From positions 1-62,889 of the forward strand of contig JABHEG010000230.1 of the NCBI GenBank assembly GCA_018676675.1: 62,889 nt of DNA. Direction: 5' to 3'. Positions within the stretch are counted from its first letter, which is position 1. Every line of letters begins with the position of its first letter. This document shows, in pieces, positions 52,977-62,098 of the stretch. A program made the position numbers and the translations under genes. This DNA comes from Lentisphaerota bacterium. GTDB lineage: Bacteria; Verrucomicrobiota; Lentisphaeria; Oligosphaerales; JABHEG01. The notes under the pieces were generated by a model. The model worked only from the letters and a program-made list of their open reading frames with translations. It searched no databases and had not been told where the DNA came from.

Positions 52977-54713
52977 ATGGAGAAGTCGAATGTGATGGGC
53001 GTGATCACCGGGATCAACGGTAACATGATCACGGTCCGTGTCGACGGCAGAATCCTACAGAATGAGCTTGCCTATGCCATCTGCGGTGACGAGCGTCTGA
53101 AAGCCGAGATCATCAAGATCGAGGAGGGGACGGCGTCGCTGCAGGTCTATGAGAGCACGCGTGGCCTGCGCGCCGGTGACCAAGTGGAATTCTCGGGGCA
53201 GATGCTTTTTGTCCGCCTGGGGCCTGGGATTCTGGGGCAAGTCTATGACGGCTTACAGAATCCGCTTCACGAGTTGGCGAAACAGCACGGTTTCTTCCTG
53301 CGCCGCGGCAAGACCGCCGATCCTCTTGACCGTGTCAGGAAATGGATGTTCCGCCCGGAGGCCAAGGAGGGCGATGTCGTCCTTTCCGGGATGGCTCTCG
53401 GGCGTGTACAGGAAAACGCTGTACGACACTCGATTATGGTCCCGTTCACAATCCGCGGCGAATGCACCGTGAAGAGCATCGTTCCCGAAGGTCAGTACAC
53501 CATCGAGCAACAGGTCGCTGAGGTCGTGGACGAAGCAGGTGTGGTGCACTCGCTGACGATGTGTTTCGACTGGCCCATCAAGCTCCCGATCAAGGCGTAT
53601 CGGCGCAAGCTTGTTTCGGACGAGCCGATGGTTACGCAGTATCGCATCATCGATACGTTCTCACCGGTACCCCTTGGAGGCACCTACTGCATTCCCGGAC
53701 CGTTCGGGGCAGGGAAGACCGTGCTCCAGCAGAACACCTGCAAGAACGCCCAGGTGGATATCGTCGTCATTGCGGCGTGTGGTGAGCGGGCCGGGGAAGT
53801 CGTTGAGACGTTGCAGGAGTACCCGGAACTCATCGATCCGCGGACCGGCCGTCCCCTCATGGAACGGACGATCATTATTGCCAACACAAGCTCCATGCCT
53901 GTTGCTGCTCGCGAGGCGTCCGTGTATACCGCGGCGACTCTCGGAGAGTACTACCGGCAGATGGGGTTGAACGTATTGATCATGGCGGACTCCACGTCCA
54001 GGTGGGCGCAGGCCATGCGCGAAGTTTCAGGGCGTCTGGAAGAGATTCCCGGCGAGGAGGCCTTCCCCGCCTACCTTGAGTCCCGCATCGCCGAGTTCTA
54101 TGAGCGGTCCGGATACGTCGAACTGCACGACGGTTCATTTGGGAGTATGACCATCGGCGGCACAGTCAGTCCCGCGGGCGGGAACTTTGAGGAGCCTGTC
54201 ACCCAGGCCACGCTCAAAGTGGTGGATGCGTTCCACGGGCTCAGCCGTGCGCGTTCCGATGCGCGTAAGTACCCGGCCATCGATCCGCTGGAAAGCTGGT
54301 CCCACTGCAAAAGCATCATCGACAAGGAGAAGGTTGACAGGGCACGGGACCTCCTGATGAAGGGCGACAATGTCGGCCAGATGATGATGGTTATTGGCGA
54401 GGACGGGACAGCGATGAGCGACTTCCTGCTCTACTTGAAGTCCGACTTTCTCGATACCGTCTACCTGCAGCAGGACGCCTTCGACGATGTCGATGCGGCC
54501 TGTTCCGTCGAGAGGCAGCATTACGTGTTCGATAAGGTGTCCGAGATCCTGTTTGCCGATCTTGAGTTCAAGGATAAAGCCGCGGCCAGGCACTTCTTTG
54601 CCAGGCTCAACCAGCAGTTTATCGACTGGAATCTGAAGGCGATGGGCTCGGACGAGTTCGTCGCTCTGGAGAAGGCAATCGACGAGGCAGTGGCTACCGC
54701 TGTTGCCGGCTGA
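52977..54713 (+). CDS. atpA: V-type ATP synthase catalytic subunit A
   Basis: The protein has 578 residues from ATG 52977. MGVITGINGNMITVRVDG is the N-terminal barrel and GPFGAGKT (241-248) the catalytic P-loop. ERTIIIANTSSMPVAAREAS and MADSTSRWAQAMREVSGRLEEIPGEE are the conserved nucleotide-binding segments, and the A-specific insert (about residues 110-200) is present. It binds and hydrolyses or makes ATP in the V1 head. It opens the operon A-B-E-DUF2764-D-I-K. In many bacterial V-ATPase operons E and DUF2764 come first, so this order is unusual. Confidence 0.96.
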   Translation: MEKSNVMGVITGINGNMITVRVDGRILQNELAYAICGDERLKAEIIKIEEGTASLQVYESTRGLRAGDQVEFSGQMLFVRLGPGILGQVYDGLQNPLHELAKQHGFFLRRGKTADPLDRVRKWMFRPEAKEGDVVLSGMALGRVQENAVRHSIMVPFTIRGECTVKSIVPEGQYTIEQQVAEVVDEAGVVHSLTMCFDWPIKLPIKAYRRKLVSDEPMVTQYRIIDTFSPVPLGGTYCIPGPFGAGKTVLQQNTCKNAQVDIVVIAACGERAGEVVETLQEYPELIDPRTGRPLMERTIIIANTSSMPVAAREASVYTAATLGEYYRQMGLNVLIMADSTSRWAQAMREVSGRLEEIPGEEAFPAYLESRIAEFYERSGYVELHDGSFGSMTIGGTVSPAGGNFEEPVTQATLKVVDAFHGLSRARSDARKYPAIDPLESWSHCKSIIDKEKVDRARDLLMKGDNVGQMMMVIGEDGTAMSDFLLYLKSDFLDTVYLQQDAFDDVDAACSVERQHYVFDKVSEILFADLEFKDKAAARHFFARLNQQFIDWNLKAMGSDEFVALEKAIDEAVATAVAG

Positions 54714-54834
54714 ACATAGGTCCAGTGCCGCCCACGCCTGCCGAGTTTTCCGGCTGCCGGGCCGCTGCCCGAATTGCTGGCGGCCCCGGCCCCAGATACG
54801 AGTTCCCTCAGTGTAGGGAATGGGAGATGATGAG

Positions 54835-56142
54835 ATGCGACCCGTGTACGACAGAATTCTGAGTGTTGTCGGAAACGTAATCACGGTGCGCGCCAATGGT
54901 GTGCAGTATGAGGAACTCGCGGAGGTCACCAGCGCTCGCGGGACGTCCCTGGCGCAGGTCATCAAGATCGAGGATGACGACCTGGTCTACCTGCAGGTCT
55001 TTGCCGGGAGCAAAGGTGTGTCCACTGAGGACGAAGTGCGCTTCCTCGGAAACCCCATGCAGGTCTCTTTCTCAGAGAACATGCTGGGGCGAACGTTCAG
55101 CGGCAGTGGTATACCCATTGACGACGGCCCGCCCATTGATGAAGGCATGATCGAGATTGGCGGACCGTCGGTCAACCCCGCCAAGCGCGTCGTTCCCAGC
55201 AAGATGATCCGGACCAACATCCCGATGATTGACCTCTACAATTCGTTGGTCATGTCGCAGAAGCTCCCGATTTTTTCGGTGTCAGGTGAGCCCTACAACC
55301 AGCTGCTGGCCCGGATCGCGCTGCAGGCCGAGGCCGACATGATCGTTCTTGGCGGGATCGGCCTGAAGTACAGCGAATACATGTACTTCCGACGAGAACT
55401 GGAGTCGGGAGGCGTCTTCAGTCGTTCCATCTTCTTCGTGCACACCGCGTCAGACCCGATTGTCGAGGGCATTATGATTCCCGATATGTGCCTGGCTGTG
55501 GCAGAGCGCTTTGCCCTTGACGGCAAAGACGTGCTCGTGCTGCTCACAGATATGACCAACTACGCCGATGCCATGAAGGAAACTGCCATTACCATGGAGC
55601 AGGTACCCGCCAATCGCGGCTACCCCGGGGACCTCTACAGCCAGCTGGCCGCACGCTATGAGAAGGCGGTTGACTTTGTCGGTGCCGGTTCGGTAACGAT
55701 TCTCGCGGTGACCACCATGCCCGGAGACGATGTGACCCACCCCGTCCCGGACAACACCGGCTACATCACCGAAGGGCAGTTCTATCTGCGTAACGGCCGC
55801 ATCGAGCCCTTTGGCTCGCTGAGCCGGCTCAAGCAGCAGGTCAACAAGAAGACCCGCAAAGATCACCGGTCCGTGATGAACGGGACGCTGAAGCTGTACA
55901 GCGAGTATCTCGAAACACTCGAGAAACGCTCCATGGGGTTCCGGATGAGTGAGTGGGATGAGAAGCTCCTGAAATACGGTGAGCTCTTCGAAGCGAAGAT
56001 GATGGACCTGTCCGTCTTTATTCCGCTGGAGGAAGCCCTGGACAGCGCCTGGCAGATCCTGGCGGATTGTTTCGAGTCGGAAGAAACGCGTATGCCTTCC
56101 GCCCTTCTCCGGGAATTCTGGCCCGGTGGGATAGACGGCTGA
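54835..56142 (+). CDS. atpB: V-type ATP synthase regulatory subunit B
   Basis: The 435-residue protein starts at MRPVYDRILSVVGN, with GGGAG eight bases ahead. An ATG five codons upstream is the alternative. FSVSGEPYNQLLARIA stands where the A subunit has its P-loop, as expected for the non-catalytic B subunit. TDMTNYADAMKE and NRGYPGDLYSQLAARYE are family signatures. It pairs with A in the V1 hexamer. It is separated from A by about 120 bases and from E by 87 bases; the operon is otherwise tight. Confidence 0.95.
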   Translation: MRPVYDRILSVVGNVITVRANGVQYEELAEVTSARGTSLAQVIKIEDDDLVYLQVFAGSKGVSTEDEVRFLGNPMQVSFSENMLGRTFSGSGIPIDDGPPIDEGMIEIGGPSVNPAKRVVPSKMIRTNIPMIDLYNSLVMSQKLPIFSVSGEPYNQLLARIALQAEADMIVLGGIGLKYSEYMYFRRELESGGVFSRSIFFVHTASDPIVEGIMIPDMCLAVAERFALDGKDVLVLLTDMTNYADAMKETAITMEQVPANRGYPGDLYSQLAARYEKAVDFVGAGSVTILAVTTMPGDDVTHPVPDNTGYITEGQFYLRNGRIEPFGSLSRLKQQVNKKTRKDHRSVMNGTLKLYSEYLETLEKRSMGFRMSEWDEKLLKYGELFEAKMMDLSVFIPLEEALDSAWQILADCFESEETRMPSALLREFWPGGIDG

Positions 56143-56229
56143 CGAGACGGCGGCCGCCCTCAAAGACGGCGATAACGGAAAAGACCACGCGGCAAGATCC
56201 CGCTTACAGACAAAGAGGCAGAGAGTCAA

Positions 56230-56844
56230 ATGGGCGAGAACACTGGTGAAGAGGTCCGCCTGGATGCACTTGTGAGCAGGCTGCACTCCGAGGGCGTGAA
56301 CAAGGGAAAAGCCGAGGCTGAGAAGATCCTTGACGACGCCAGGCAAGAGGCAGAGCAGATCCTGCAGGCGGCGCAGACCGAAGCCGATGCCAGGATCAGG
56401 TCCGCCGAAGCCGAGGCGGCCAAGCTCGAACAGAGCGCGACGGCATCTGTTCAGCAGGCGGCCAGGGACACGATGCTGGCGTTGACACAGAATGTGCGGG
56501 GACTCTTCATGAAGGCGTTCCGGGAGCAGACCGGGGACGTCCTCAACGATGTTGAGTTCCTGCGTGAACTCATCATGCAACTCGTCCAGGTTTGGGCCGG
56601 AGGCGAGGCCGTCACGGTCGCGGTGAGCCCGGAGATGGGGCAGAAATTGTTGGCCCTCGCGGATACGGGGGTTCAAAACTTGCTTGCCGAAGGCGTGGAG
56701 ATCCGACTGAACCGAAGCATCACCAACGGTTTCCGGATTCGGAAGGACGGAGACGCGGTGGCCTACGACGTTTCGGACGCAACCGTGACTGAGAGCTTCA
56801 GTGCCTACCTCAATCCACAGTTGACGAAGCTGCTCCAACTATGA
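56230..56844 (+). CDS. atpE: V-type ATP synthase subunit E (peripheral stalk)
   Basis: The protein has 204 residues. Residues 18-75 form a long charged coiled coil with Ala/Glu/Lys heptads (KGKAEAEKILDDARQEAEQI), typical of the stator subunit. The C-terminal globular half ends in YLNPQLTKLLQL. Its stop overlaps the DUF2764 start by four bases. It holds the head to the membrane sector. No partner subunit G/H is visible in the operon. Confidence 0.85.
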   Translation: MGENTGEEVRLDALVSRLHSEGVNKGKAEAEKILDDARQEAEQILQAAQTEADARIRSAEAEAAKLEQSATASVQQAARDTMLALTQNVRGLFMKAFREQTGDVLNDVEFLRELIMQLVQVWAGGEAVTVAVSPEMGQKLLALADTGVQNLLAEGVEIRLNRSITNGFRIRKDGDAVAYDVSDATVTESFSAYLNPQLTKLLQL

Positions 56845-57362
56845 GTGAGTATCCTTATCTGGCAGCCCTGTTGCCGATGTTGAGTTTCGGGGAGACGGAG
56901 TTTCCGTCGTCTGAACGCTTTCTCGAAGAAGCGGGGAAGTGGCTGGGCGAAGAGGAATTCGACGTCCTCTCCGGCACGGGCATTGGCGACTACACGAGCA
57001 CCGACCATCCGCTGGAGCTCGTGGCGGAGTACTGCCGTTTTGAGCGCCGTATCCGGAGCGATATTGCGGCCTACGTCGAGTCAAGGCGGGCTGGGCGGGA
57101 GCACAAGACGAATGCCTTCCCAACATCGTACCTGAAAGACACGACGCCGTTGGAGGCCGAACAGCGCTTGCTGCGCTTGCGCTGGGACTACATCGCCGCG
57201 GAACTGAATACGCACCACGCGGATCTGCATGCCTTGATCGTCTATCGCCTCAAGGTCCAGATCCTCGAGAGACTCGCCGCGTTCGACCCGGAACGGGGAG
57301 GCGACCATTTCAGGGAACTTACGGACGTCGCGTCTATTCCCCGCCAGCAGAGGGCGGACTGA
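56841..57362 (+). CDS. DUF2764 V-ATPase accessory protein
   Basis: The 173-residue protein begins YPYLAALLPMLSFGE and is largely helical (LELVAEYCRFERRIRSDIAAY). DUF2764 proteins occur next to subunit E in V-ATPase operons of Bacteroidota, spirochaetes and relatives, and may stand in for the missing subunit C. It overlaps both neighbours (ATGA with E; its stop with the D start), so it is made in step with the complex. Its biochemical role is not established. Confidence 0.75.
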   Translation: MSEYPYLAALLPMLSFGETEFPSSERFLEEAGKWLGEEEFDVLSGTGIGDYTSTDHPLELVAEYCRFERRIRSDIAAYVESRRAGREHKTNAFPTSYLKDTTPLEAEQRLLRLRWDYIAAELNTHHADLHALIVYRLKVQILERLAAFDPERGGDHFRELTDVASIPRQQRAD

Positions 57363-57988
57363 TGGCCACCAAGCTGAAGCTTACAAAAGACTCGCTCAGC
57401 AGGGAGAAGAAGGCGCTTGCGCGTTTCAGCCGCTTCCTGCCGACGCTGAAGTTGCGGAAGACCCAGCTTTTCAATGAGATACATCGTATCCACCAGGATG
57501 TGGAAGCCCGCGAAGCCGAACTGCTGAAGGTGACTGAGAGCGTAACCCGCTGGGTTGCGGTGTTCGCAGCAGAGATTGACCTGACTGCGTTCTGCGCGCC
57601 TCAGGGCTACGTCGTCCGGCGGGAAAACGTGGCTGGCATCGAGATTCCGGTGCTGGGTGACGTCCGTTTCCAGGAGGAGCCGTATGACCTCATGGAACAG
57701 CCATTCTGGCTTGATGCCGGCCTGCAGTCTATGAAGCAGAAGATCCTGATGGAGCTTGAGCTGAACGTGTTGCGCGAGCAGCTTGAGATCATCTCCGAGG
57801 AGCTGAGGACGACCGTTCAGCGAATCAACCTGTTCGAGAAGGTCAAGATTCCGCAGGCCAAAGAGAACATCCGGAAGATCCGCATTTTCCTCGGTGATCA
57901 GCAGACAGCCGGAGTGGTTCGCGGCAAGCTGACCAAAGGCAAGCTGACGAGGAAGCGAAAGGCCCGGGCGGCGACCGCCCAGGGCTGA
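57362..57988 (+). CDS. atpD: V-type ATP synthase subunit D (central rotor)
   Basis: The protein has 208 residues, normal for subunit D. It starts KLKLTKDSLSREKKALARFS, the conserved N-terminal helix, and has a second long helix near the C-terminus (ISEELRTTVQRINLFEKVKIP). It forms the rotating shaft between head and membrane ring. Its very basic tail (KGKLTRKRKARAA) is slightly longer than usual. It overlaps the upstream gene and precedes subunit I by 15 bases. Confidence 0.93.
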   Translation: MATKLKLTKDSLSREKKALARFSRFLPTLKLRKTQLFNEIHRIHQDVEAREAELLKVTESVTRWVAVFAAEIDLTAFCAPQGYVVRRENVAGIEIPVLGDVRFQEEPYDLMEQPFWLDAGLQSMKQKILMELELNVLREQLEIISEELRTTVQRINLFEKVKIPQAKENIRKIRIFLGDQQTAGVVRGKLTKGKLTRKRKARAATAQG

Positions 57989-58003
57989 TTAGAGAGAGTC
58001 CCC

Positions 58004-59812
58004 ATGATCGTTCCCATGAAGAAGGTCACTATCCTGGTCGGCACGGCACATGCTGACGAGACGTTGGCGGTCCTTCGTGCGCTTGGCGTGCTGCACGTGC
58101 GCCTCCAGGGGCAGGGGGCTCGTTCCTGTGCGGAGATTGAGCAGAAGATTGAGCGGGTCACAACGGCACTGAGCAAGATCGGCAGTGTGGACGAACCAGA
58201 GACGCTAATCCGCATGCCTGATCAGGTCGTTGACGAGATCCTTGAGCTTGCCGAAAGCCGTGAGCGACTCCTCGTCAGCCGCGAGGAACTGGACGGCAAG
58301 CTCGCGCAGTACCGCAAGTGGTCAAACGTTTCACTGCAGGCCATCACCGAGCTGGGGGAAGCCGGCGTCAAAGTCCGGCTCTTCCGGGCGACGCGGAGCC
58401 AGTACCAGGATCTGGTCGACACTCACGATCTCTATAGAGTCGGCCAGGAAGGTCGAACCGTGCTGCTGGCCCATATCGCGGTCGGGAAAGAACACGCACT
58501 GGACGATCTGCAGGAGGAGTGCCTCCCGGACGAACGTCGCCGGGATCTCCTGGACGCCCACTACCGAGTGGATGAAGCGCTCGTCGAGCACCGAGCGAAA
58601 CTGGCGTTCCTCGGCAACTACCGGATGGTTCTGGAGGAGTACGCGGCACAGCTCAAGACAGACCTGGAGTTCTCTCGCGTCGAGGCGAGTCTGGCGGACG
58701 ACCGGGGCATCTCGTATCTGCAGGGCTTTGCTCCGGCTGATGCCCTTGACCCGTTTCGCGCTGCCGCAGAGGAAAACGGATGGGCCTACAGCCTTGAAGA
58801 GCCCGATGAGGATGAAGAAGTCCCCACTCTCGTGCGGAACCCAAAGTGGATCCGCATCATCGATCCTGTGATGGCGTTTCTCGGGACCATTCCGGGATAC
58901 AACGAGCTGGACATAAGCCTCTGGTTCCTCGTGTTTTTTGCCTTGTTCGTTGCCATGCTCATCGGTGATGCGGGCTACGGTCTGATCTATCTCGGCGTGA
59001 CCATGCTCGCCCGCCGCAAGTTCCGGAAGGCTCCCGCTGAGCCGTTCATCCTGATGTACGTATTGAGTGCTGCGACCATTCTGTGGGGAGTGTTGAGCGG
59101 AACCTGGTTTGGCTCGGAGACGATCGCGAACATTCCATTTTTCGCCGCCCTTGTCATCCCCGCAATCTCCAGCTTTGACTTGACCAAGGGTGGGTTCAAT
59201 GACAACCAATTCCTGCTCATTGGGCTGTGTTTCAAGATTGGGGCCGTTCATCTGACGTTGGCCCACGCCCTGGCTGCGGCGAAGGAATCCAACTCGCCAA
59301 AGGCGATCGCCGAAATCGGCTGGATTTCCATCATCTGGGGGTTGTACTGCCTGACCGGAAGCCTTGTCCTGGGGCAGCCCTTCCCGCCGCTGGGCGGCTG
59401 GCTGATTGGCGTTGGGTCGGGCCTGGTCCTTCTCTTCGCGAACTTCCAGAAGAATGTTCTCAAGGGCGTAGGCGCGACGTTGGTTGAGTTCCCGCTGGCT
59501 TTGATAGGCGGCTTCTCAGATGTCGTCTCCTACCTGCGTCTCTTTGCGGTTGGTTATACCTCCCTGGTTCTGGCGAGCAGCTTTAACCAGATGGCTCTCG
59601 GGGACGGCGTCAAAGGCCCCCTGGCGGCCATCGGTGCGGCTCTGATTCTCCTGCTCGGGCACTCGCTTAATCTGGTGCTTGCGGGCATGGGAGTCGTGGT
59701 CCATGGTATTCGGCTCAAGATGCTGGAGTTCTCCGGCCATGTAGGTAACGAGTGGTCAGGCACTGAGTATCGGCCATTCAGAGAAGAGAGAATCGCTCCG
59801 GACGGGCAGTAG
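58004..59812 (+). CDS. atpI: V-type ATP synthase subunit I (a subunit)
   Basis: The protein has 602 residues: about 300 cytoplasmic residues with coiled coils, then roughly seven or eight membrane helices (DISLWFLVFFALFVAMLIGD and later segments). SYLRLFAVGYTSLVLASS contains the arginine essential for ion movement past the ring. AGMGVVVHGIRLKMLEFSGH is the conserved C-terminal segment. It is the stator half-channel of the V0 sector. A leading MIVPMKKV start with AGAGAG upstream fits. Confidence 0.94.
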   Translation: MIVPMKKVTILVGTAHADETLAVLRALGVLHVRLQGQGARSCAEIEQKIERVTTALSKIGSVDEPETLIRMPDQVVDEILELAESRERLLVSREELDGKLAQYRKWSNVSLQAITELGEAGVKVRLFRATRSQYQDLVDTHDLYRVGQEGRTVLLAHIAVGKEHALDDLQEECLPDERRRDLLDAHYRVDEALVEHRAKLAFLGNYRMVLEEYAAQLKTDLEFSRVEASLADDRGISYLQGFAPADALDPFRAAAEENGWAYSLEEPDEDEEVPTLVRNPKWIRIIDPVMAFLGTIPGYNELDISLWFLVFFALFVAMLIGDAGYGLIYLGVTMLARRKFRKAPAEPFILMYVLSAATILWGVLSGTWFGSETIANIPFFAALVIPAISSFDLTKGGFNDNQFLLIGLCFKIGAVHLTLAHALAAAKESNSPKAIAEIGWISIIWGLYCLTGSLVLGQPFPPLGGWLIGVGSGLVLLFANFQKNVLKGVGATLVEFPLALIGGFSDVVSYLRLFAVGYTSLVLASSFNQMALGDGVKGPLAAIGAALILLLGHSLNLVLAGMGVVVHGIRLKMLEFSGHVGNEWSGTEYRPFREERIAPDGQ

Positions 59813-59862
59813 GCAATGTCCGGGAATAACGTGCAAGCAGCAAGTCAATGTGAGGTGTAGTG

Positions 59863-60306
59863 ATGGTTCAGGGAATGGGTGATATGGGCTTGTCCCTGTC
59901 GCTGGCCGCGGTCGGTTCGGCGTTGGGGAGCGGTGTGGCTGCCATGGCTGCCATCGGGGTGATGAAACGGAAGCTGGCAGAGGGCTCCAAGGCGCCCTTC
60001 ACCCTCTTCATTTTCGTCGGTGCTCCGCTGTCGCAGTTGTTCTACGGGATGATCTTCAACACGAACCTGGTGGCTGCGAACCTGGCACCGGACACCTACG
60101 TCTTCCAGATCGTTATGGGGCTTGGAGCTGGATTGGCCATGGGCATGAGTGCGTTCCTTCAGGGGCGGGCCGGAGCTCGGGCGTGCGATGCTCTCGGGGA
60201 GACTGGTAAAGGCCTTGGCGGGTACATCATGGCCATTGGCGTCATTGAGTCTGTCGCCCTGTTGGTCATGATCCTGCTCATGCTGAAGATCCCTCAGGCG
60301 GCGTAG
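59863..60306 (+). CDS. atpK: V-type ATP synthase subunit K (membrane ring), Na+-type pattern
   Basis: The protein has 147 residues and four membrane helices as two hairpins (starting near residues 11, 45, 80 and 121). Ring residues that line the Na+ site in Enterococcus NtpK have counterparts here: Ser57-Gln58 and Tyr61 in PLSQLFYG, Gln100 in FLQGRAG and Glu129 in GVIESVALL. This suggests, but does not prove, sodium coupling. A GTG one codon upstream is an alternative start. It ends the operon. Confidence 0.93.
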   Translation: MVQGMGDMGLSLSLAAVGSALGSGVAAMAAIGVMKRKLAEGSKAPFTLFIFVGAPLSQLFYGMIFNTNLVAANLAPDTYVFQIVMGLGAGLAMGMSAFLQGRAGARACDALGETGKGLGGYIMAIGVIESVALLVMILLMLKIPQAA

Positions 60307-60803
60307 AGCAAGCTGACACCGCCGCTCTTTAGGGCCCGCCCAAAGGACGGGGGACTCTACATCTGCGCTAGACTGAGCACAAGGAGCGGGGAGCCGTCGC
60401 CCCAGTGACGGCTTGTGACACTCCGAAACGATATGTGATGTGGAGGATTGACGTGCTGGAAGGGCAGGGGAGGAGTGCTGGAACAGAGCTGCTTCATTCT
60501 CACTTCTGTGGAAAGGTGAGAGCGTGAGCACGGGAATCCGGAGACGCTCCCACGCTCTCACGCTAGCACGAACGGGTCAGATTCGTCAGGATGAAACAGC
60601 CTGGTGCGGGAAGGCGGGGCGTTGCTCTCTCTACGCGACCACGCTATTTTCCCGTCTATCGCTGGGAAGCAGATCTCCTTTCATCAGGTGAGAGATAGCG
60701 ACAACTCGGACTGAACACACGAGCAGCTCTTTCCGGCGAAGACGATTGCCATGGCCAATTCGGGCCAGGTTAAGGTGGTGTCTCAAATCGGACGGTGACC
60801 GCT
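60307..60803. other. intergenic region with hairpins after the V-ATPase operon
   Basis: AGCCGTC-8 bases-GACGGCT at 60392-60413 could terminate the operon, although the following T-run is short. A second perfect hairpin pairs GTGAGAGCGTG (60516-60526) with CACGCTCTCAC (60551-60561). Bases 60683-60700 resemble 62069-62084 (see that entry). No gene-like frame was seen. Confidence 0.6.
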
Positions 60804-62054
60804 ATGATGCCTTCAGATGCCAAAGGGCGCGCGACGGTACGGGAACTGGCCCAGCGTGTCGCTGAGTTGGCGCAGACCTCGGAGAATCGTGCCAGGAGAC
60901 AGCTGTGGTGCGATGTGAACAGCCTGCGTCGGCCCGAGCGTCCTCCGATCGTCTGCCACCCGGGGTCAGGAGCCTGGAACGAGATTCTGCCGGCCTCCGT
61001 CCTGGTTGCCGCCGATCCGTTTCTTCGGGGCCTGGAGTACCAGTTCCGGAAGAGCCTGCACAAATGGGAGATCGGCGACGATACCGTCCTCGAGCCCTGG
61101 GTGACCGTCCCGACGGTCATGCGACTTGAGGGGCAGTCTCTGTGGGGGCTTCCGGTGACGCACATCCGGCCGGAAGATGCTTCGACGGTGACGCCGACCC
61201 GCACCGCCTGGCGCTACGAGCCCCCGATCAAGGAGGAGTCGGACATCGACAGGATCGTCCTGCCCCGATACCACCATGACAGGGAGGCCACGCAAACCAA
61301 TCTGGAACGAATGAACGGCCTCCTCGGTGACCTTCTCCCTGTGCGCGAGACCTGTGCTGTGCCGGGCCCCGGGGCGTGGCTGCATGGCTGGGCAACCCAA
61401 CTGCGTGGAGTCGAACAGCTGCTCTTTGACCTAATGGACCGCCCGCAGTGGGTACACCGGCTCATGCGCACGCTCATGGACGGGCACCTGGGGGTGATGG
61501 AGCAGTTCGAACAAGCCGGGGTCCTGACCCTCAACAACGTGAATCTGATGGCCTGCGATGACCTGCCTCAACCGGACAGCGATCCGCAGCTTGTGCGACT
61601 GAAGGACCTGTGGGGGCGCGGGGAGAGCCAGGAGTTCCAGGGCGTCTCACCCGCCCAGCATGAAGAATTCCTGCTGCAGTACCAGAAGCCGATTCTCGAA
61701 CGCTCGGGCCTGAGCTTCTACGGATGCTGTGAAGATCTGACCAACAAAATTCCGCTGATTCTGTCCATCCCGAACCTGCGCCGCTTCGTCTGTTCTCCCT
61801 GGACGGATCTCGGTACACTCGTGGATGCGGTCGGCGACCGCTACTGCATTGAGTGGCGGCAGAAGGCGACCGATGTGGCGTATGCCCCGGACCTGTCTGC
61901 GGTGCGGAAGCATCTGGTGGACGGCTTCGAACGGGCCCGGGGAGGCTGTCTCATGGTCGTGCTCCAGGAACTCGAGACCGTCAACCACAATCCCCGACGG
62001 TTGCGAGACTGGGCCGCCCTCGCCAAGGAGGTCGGGAGCGCCTGTTCGGGATGA
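60804..62054 (+). CDS. uroporphyrinogen-decarboxylase-like (URO-D) protein
   Basis: The protein has about 416 residues. The barrel pattern (RGVEQLLFDLMDRPQWVHRLM, LLQYQKPILERSGLSFYGCC) places it in the URO-D superfamily and makes it distantly similar to the protein at 48261. The H-x-C metal motif of MtaA-type members is replaced by GCCED, so the chemistry may differ. GTG 60795 and ATG 60807 are alternative starts. It stands alone, convergent with the propeller fragment. No heme or corrinoid genes are adjacent. Confidence 0.7.
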   Translation: MMPSDAKGRATVRELAQRVAELAQTSENRARRQLWCDVNSLRRPERPPIVCHPGSGAWNEILPASVLVAADPFLRGLEYQFRKSLHKWEIGDDTVLEPWVTVPTVMRLEGQSLWGLPVTHIRPEDASTVTPTRTAWRYEPPIKEESDIDRIVLPRYHHDREATQTNLERMNGLLGDLLPVRETCAVPGPGAWLHGWATQLRGVEQLLFDLMDRPQWVHRLMRTLMDGHLGVMEQFEQAGVLTLNNVNLMACDDLPQPDSDPQLVRLKDLWGRGESQEFQGVSPAQHEEFLLQYQKPILERSGLSFYGCCEDLTNKIPLILSIPNLRRFVCSPWTDLGTLVDAVGDRYCIEWRQKATDVAYAPDLSAVRKHLVDGFERARGGCLMVVLQELETVNHNPRRLRDWAALAKEVGSACSG

Positions 62055-62065
62055 CCCGCTGGCAT

Positions 62066-62083
62066 GCTATCAGGTGAGATAGC
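62066..62083. terminator. small hairpin between convergent genes
   Basis: GCTATC-AGGTGA-GATAGC is a perfect six-base stem followed by GGCCTTT. It sits between two convergent genes and could end transcription from both sides, but the stem is short. Confidence 0.4.
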
Positions 62084-62098
62084 GGCCTTTCAGAATAC

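Noticed and set aside
60804..62054. true uroporphyrinogen decarboxylase (hemE)
   Set aside because: The protein is longer, lacks the typical N-terminal arginine-rich HemE motifs by eye and has no heme genes around it.
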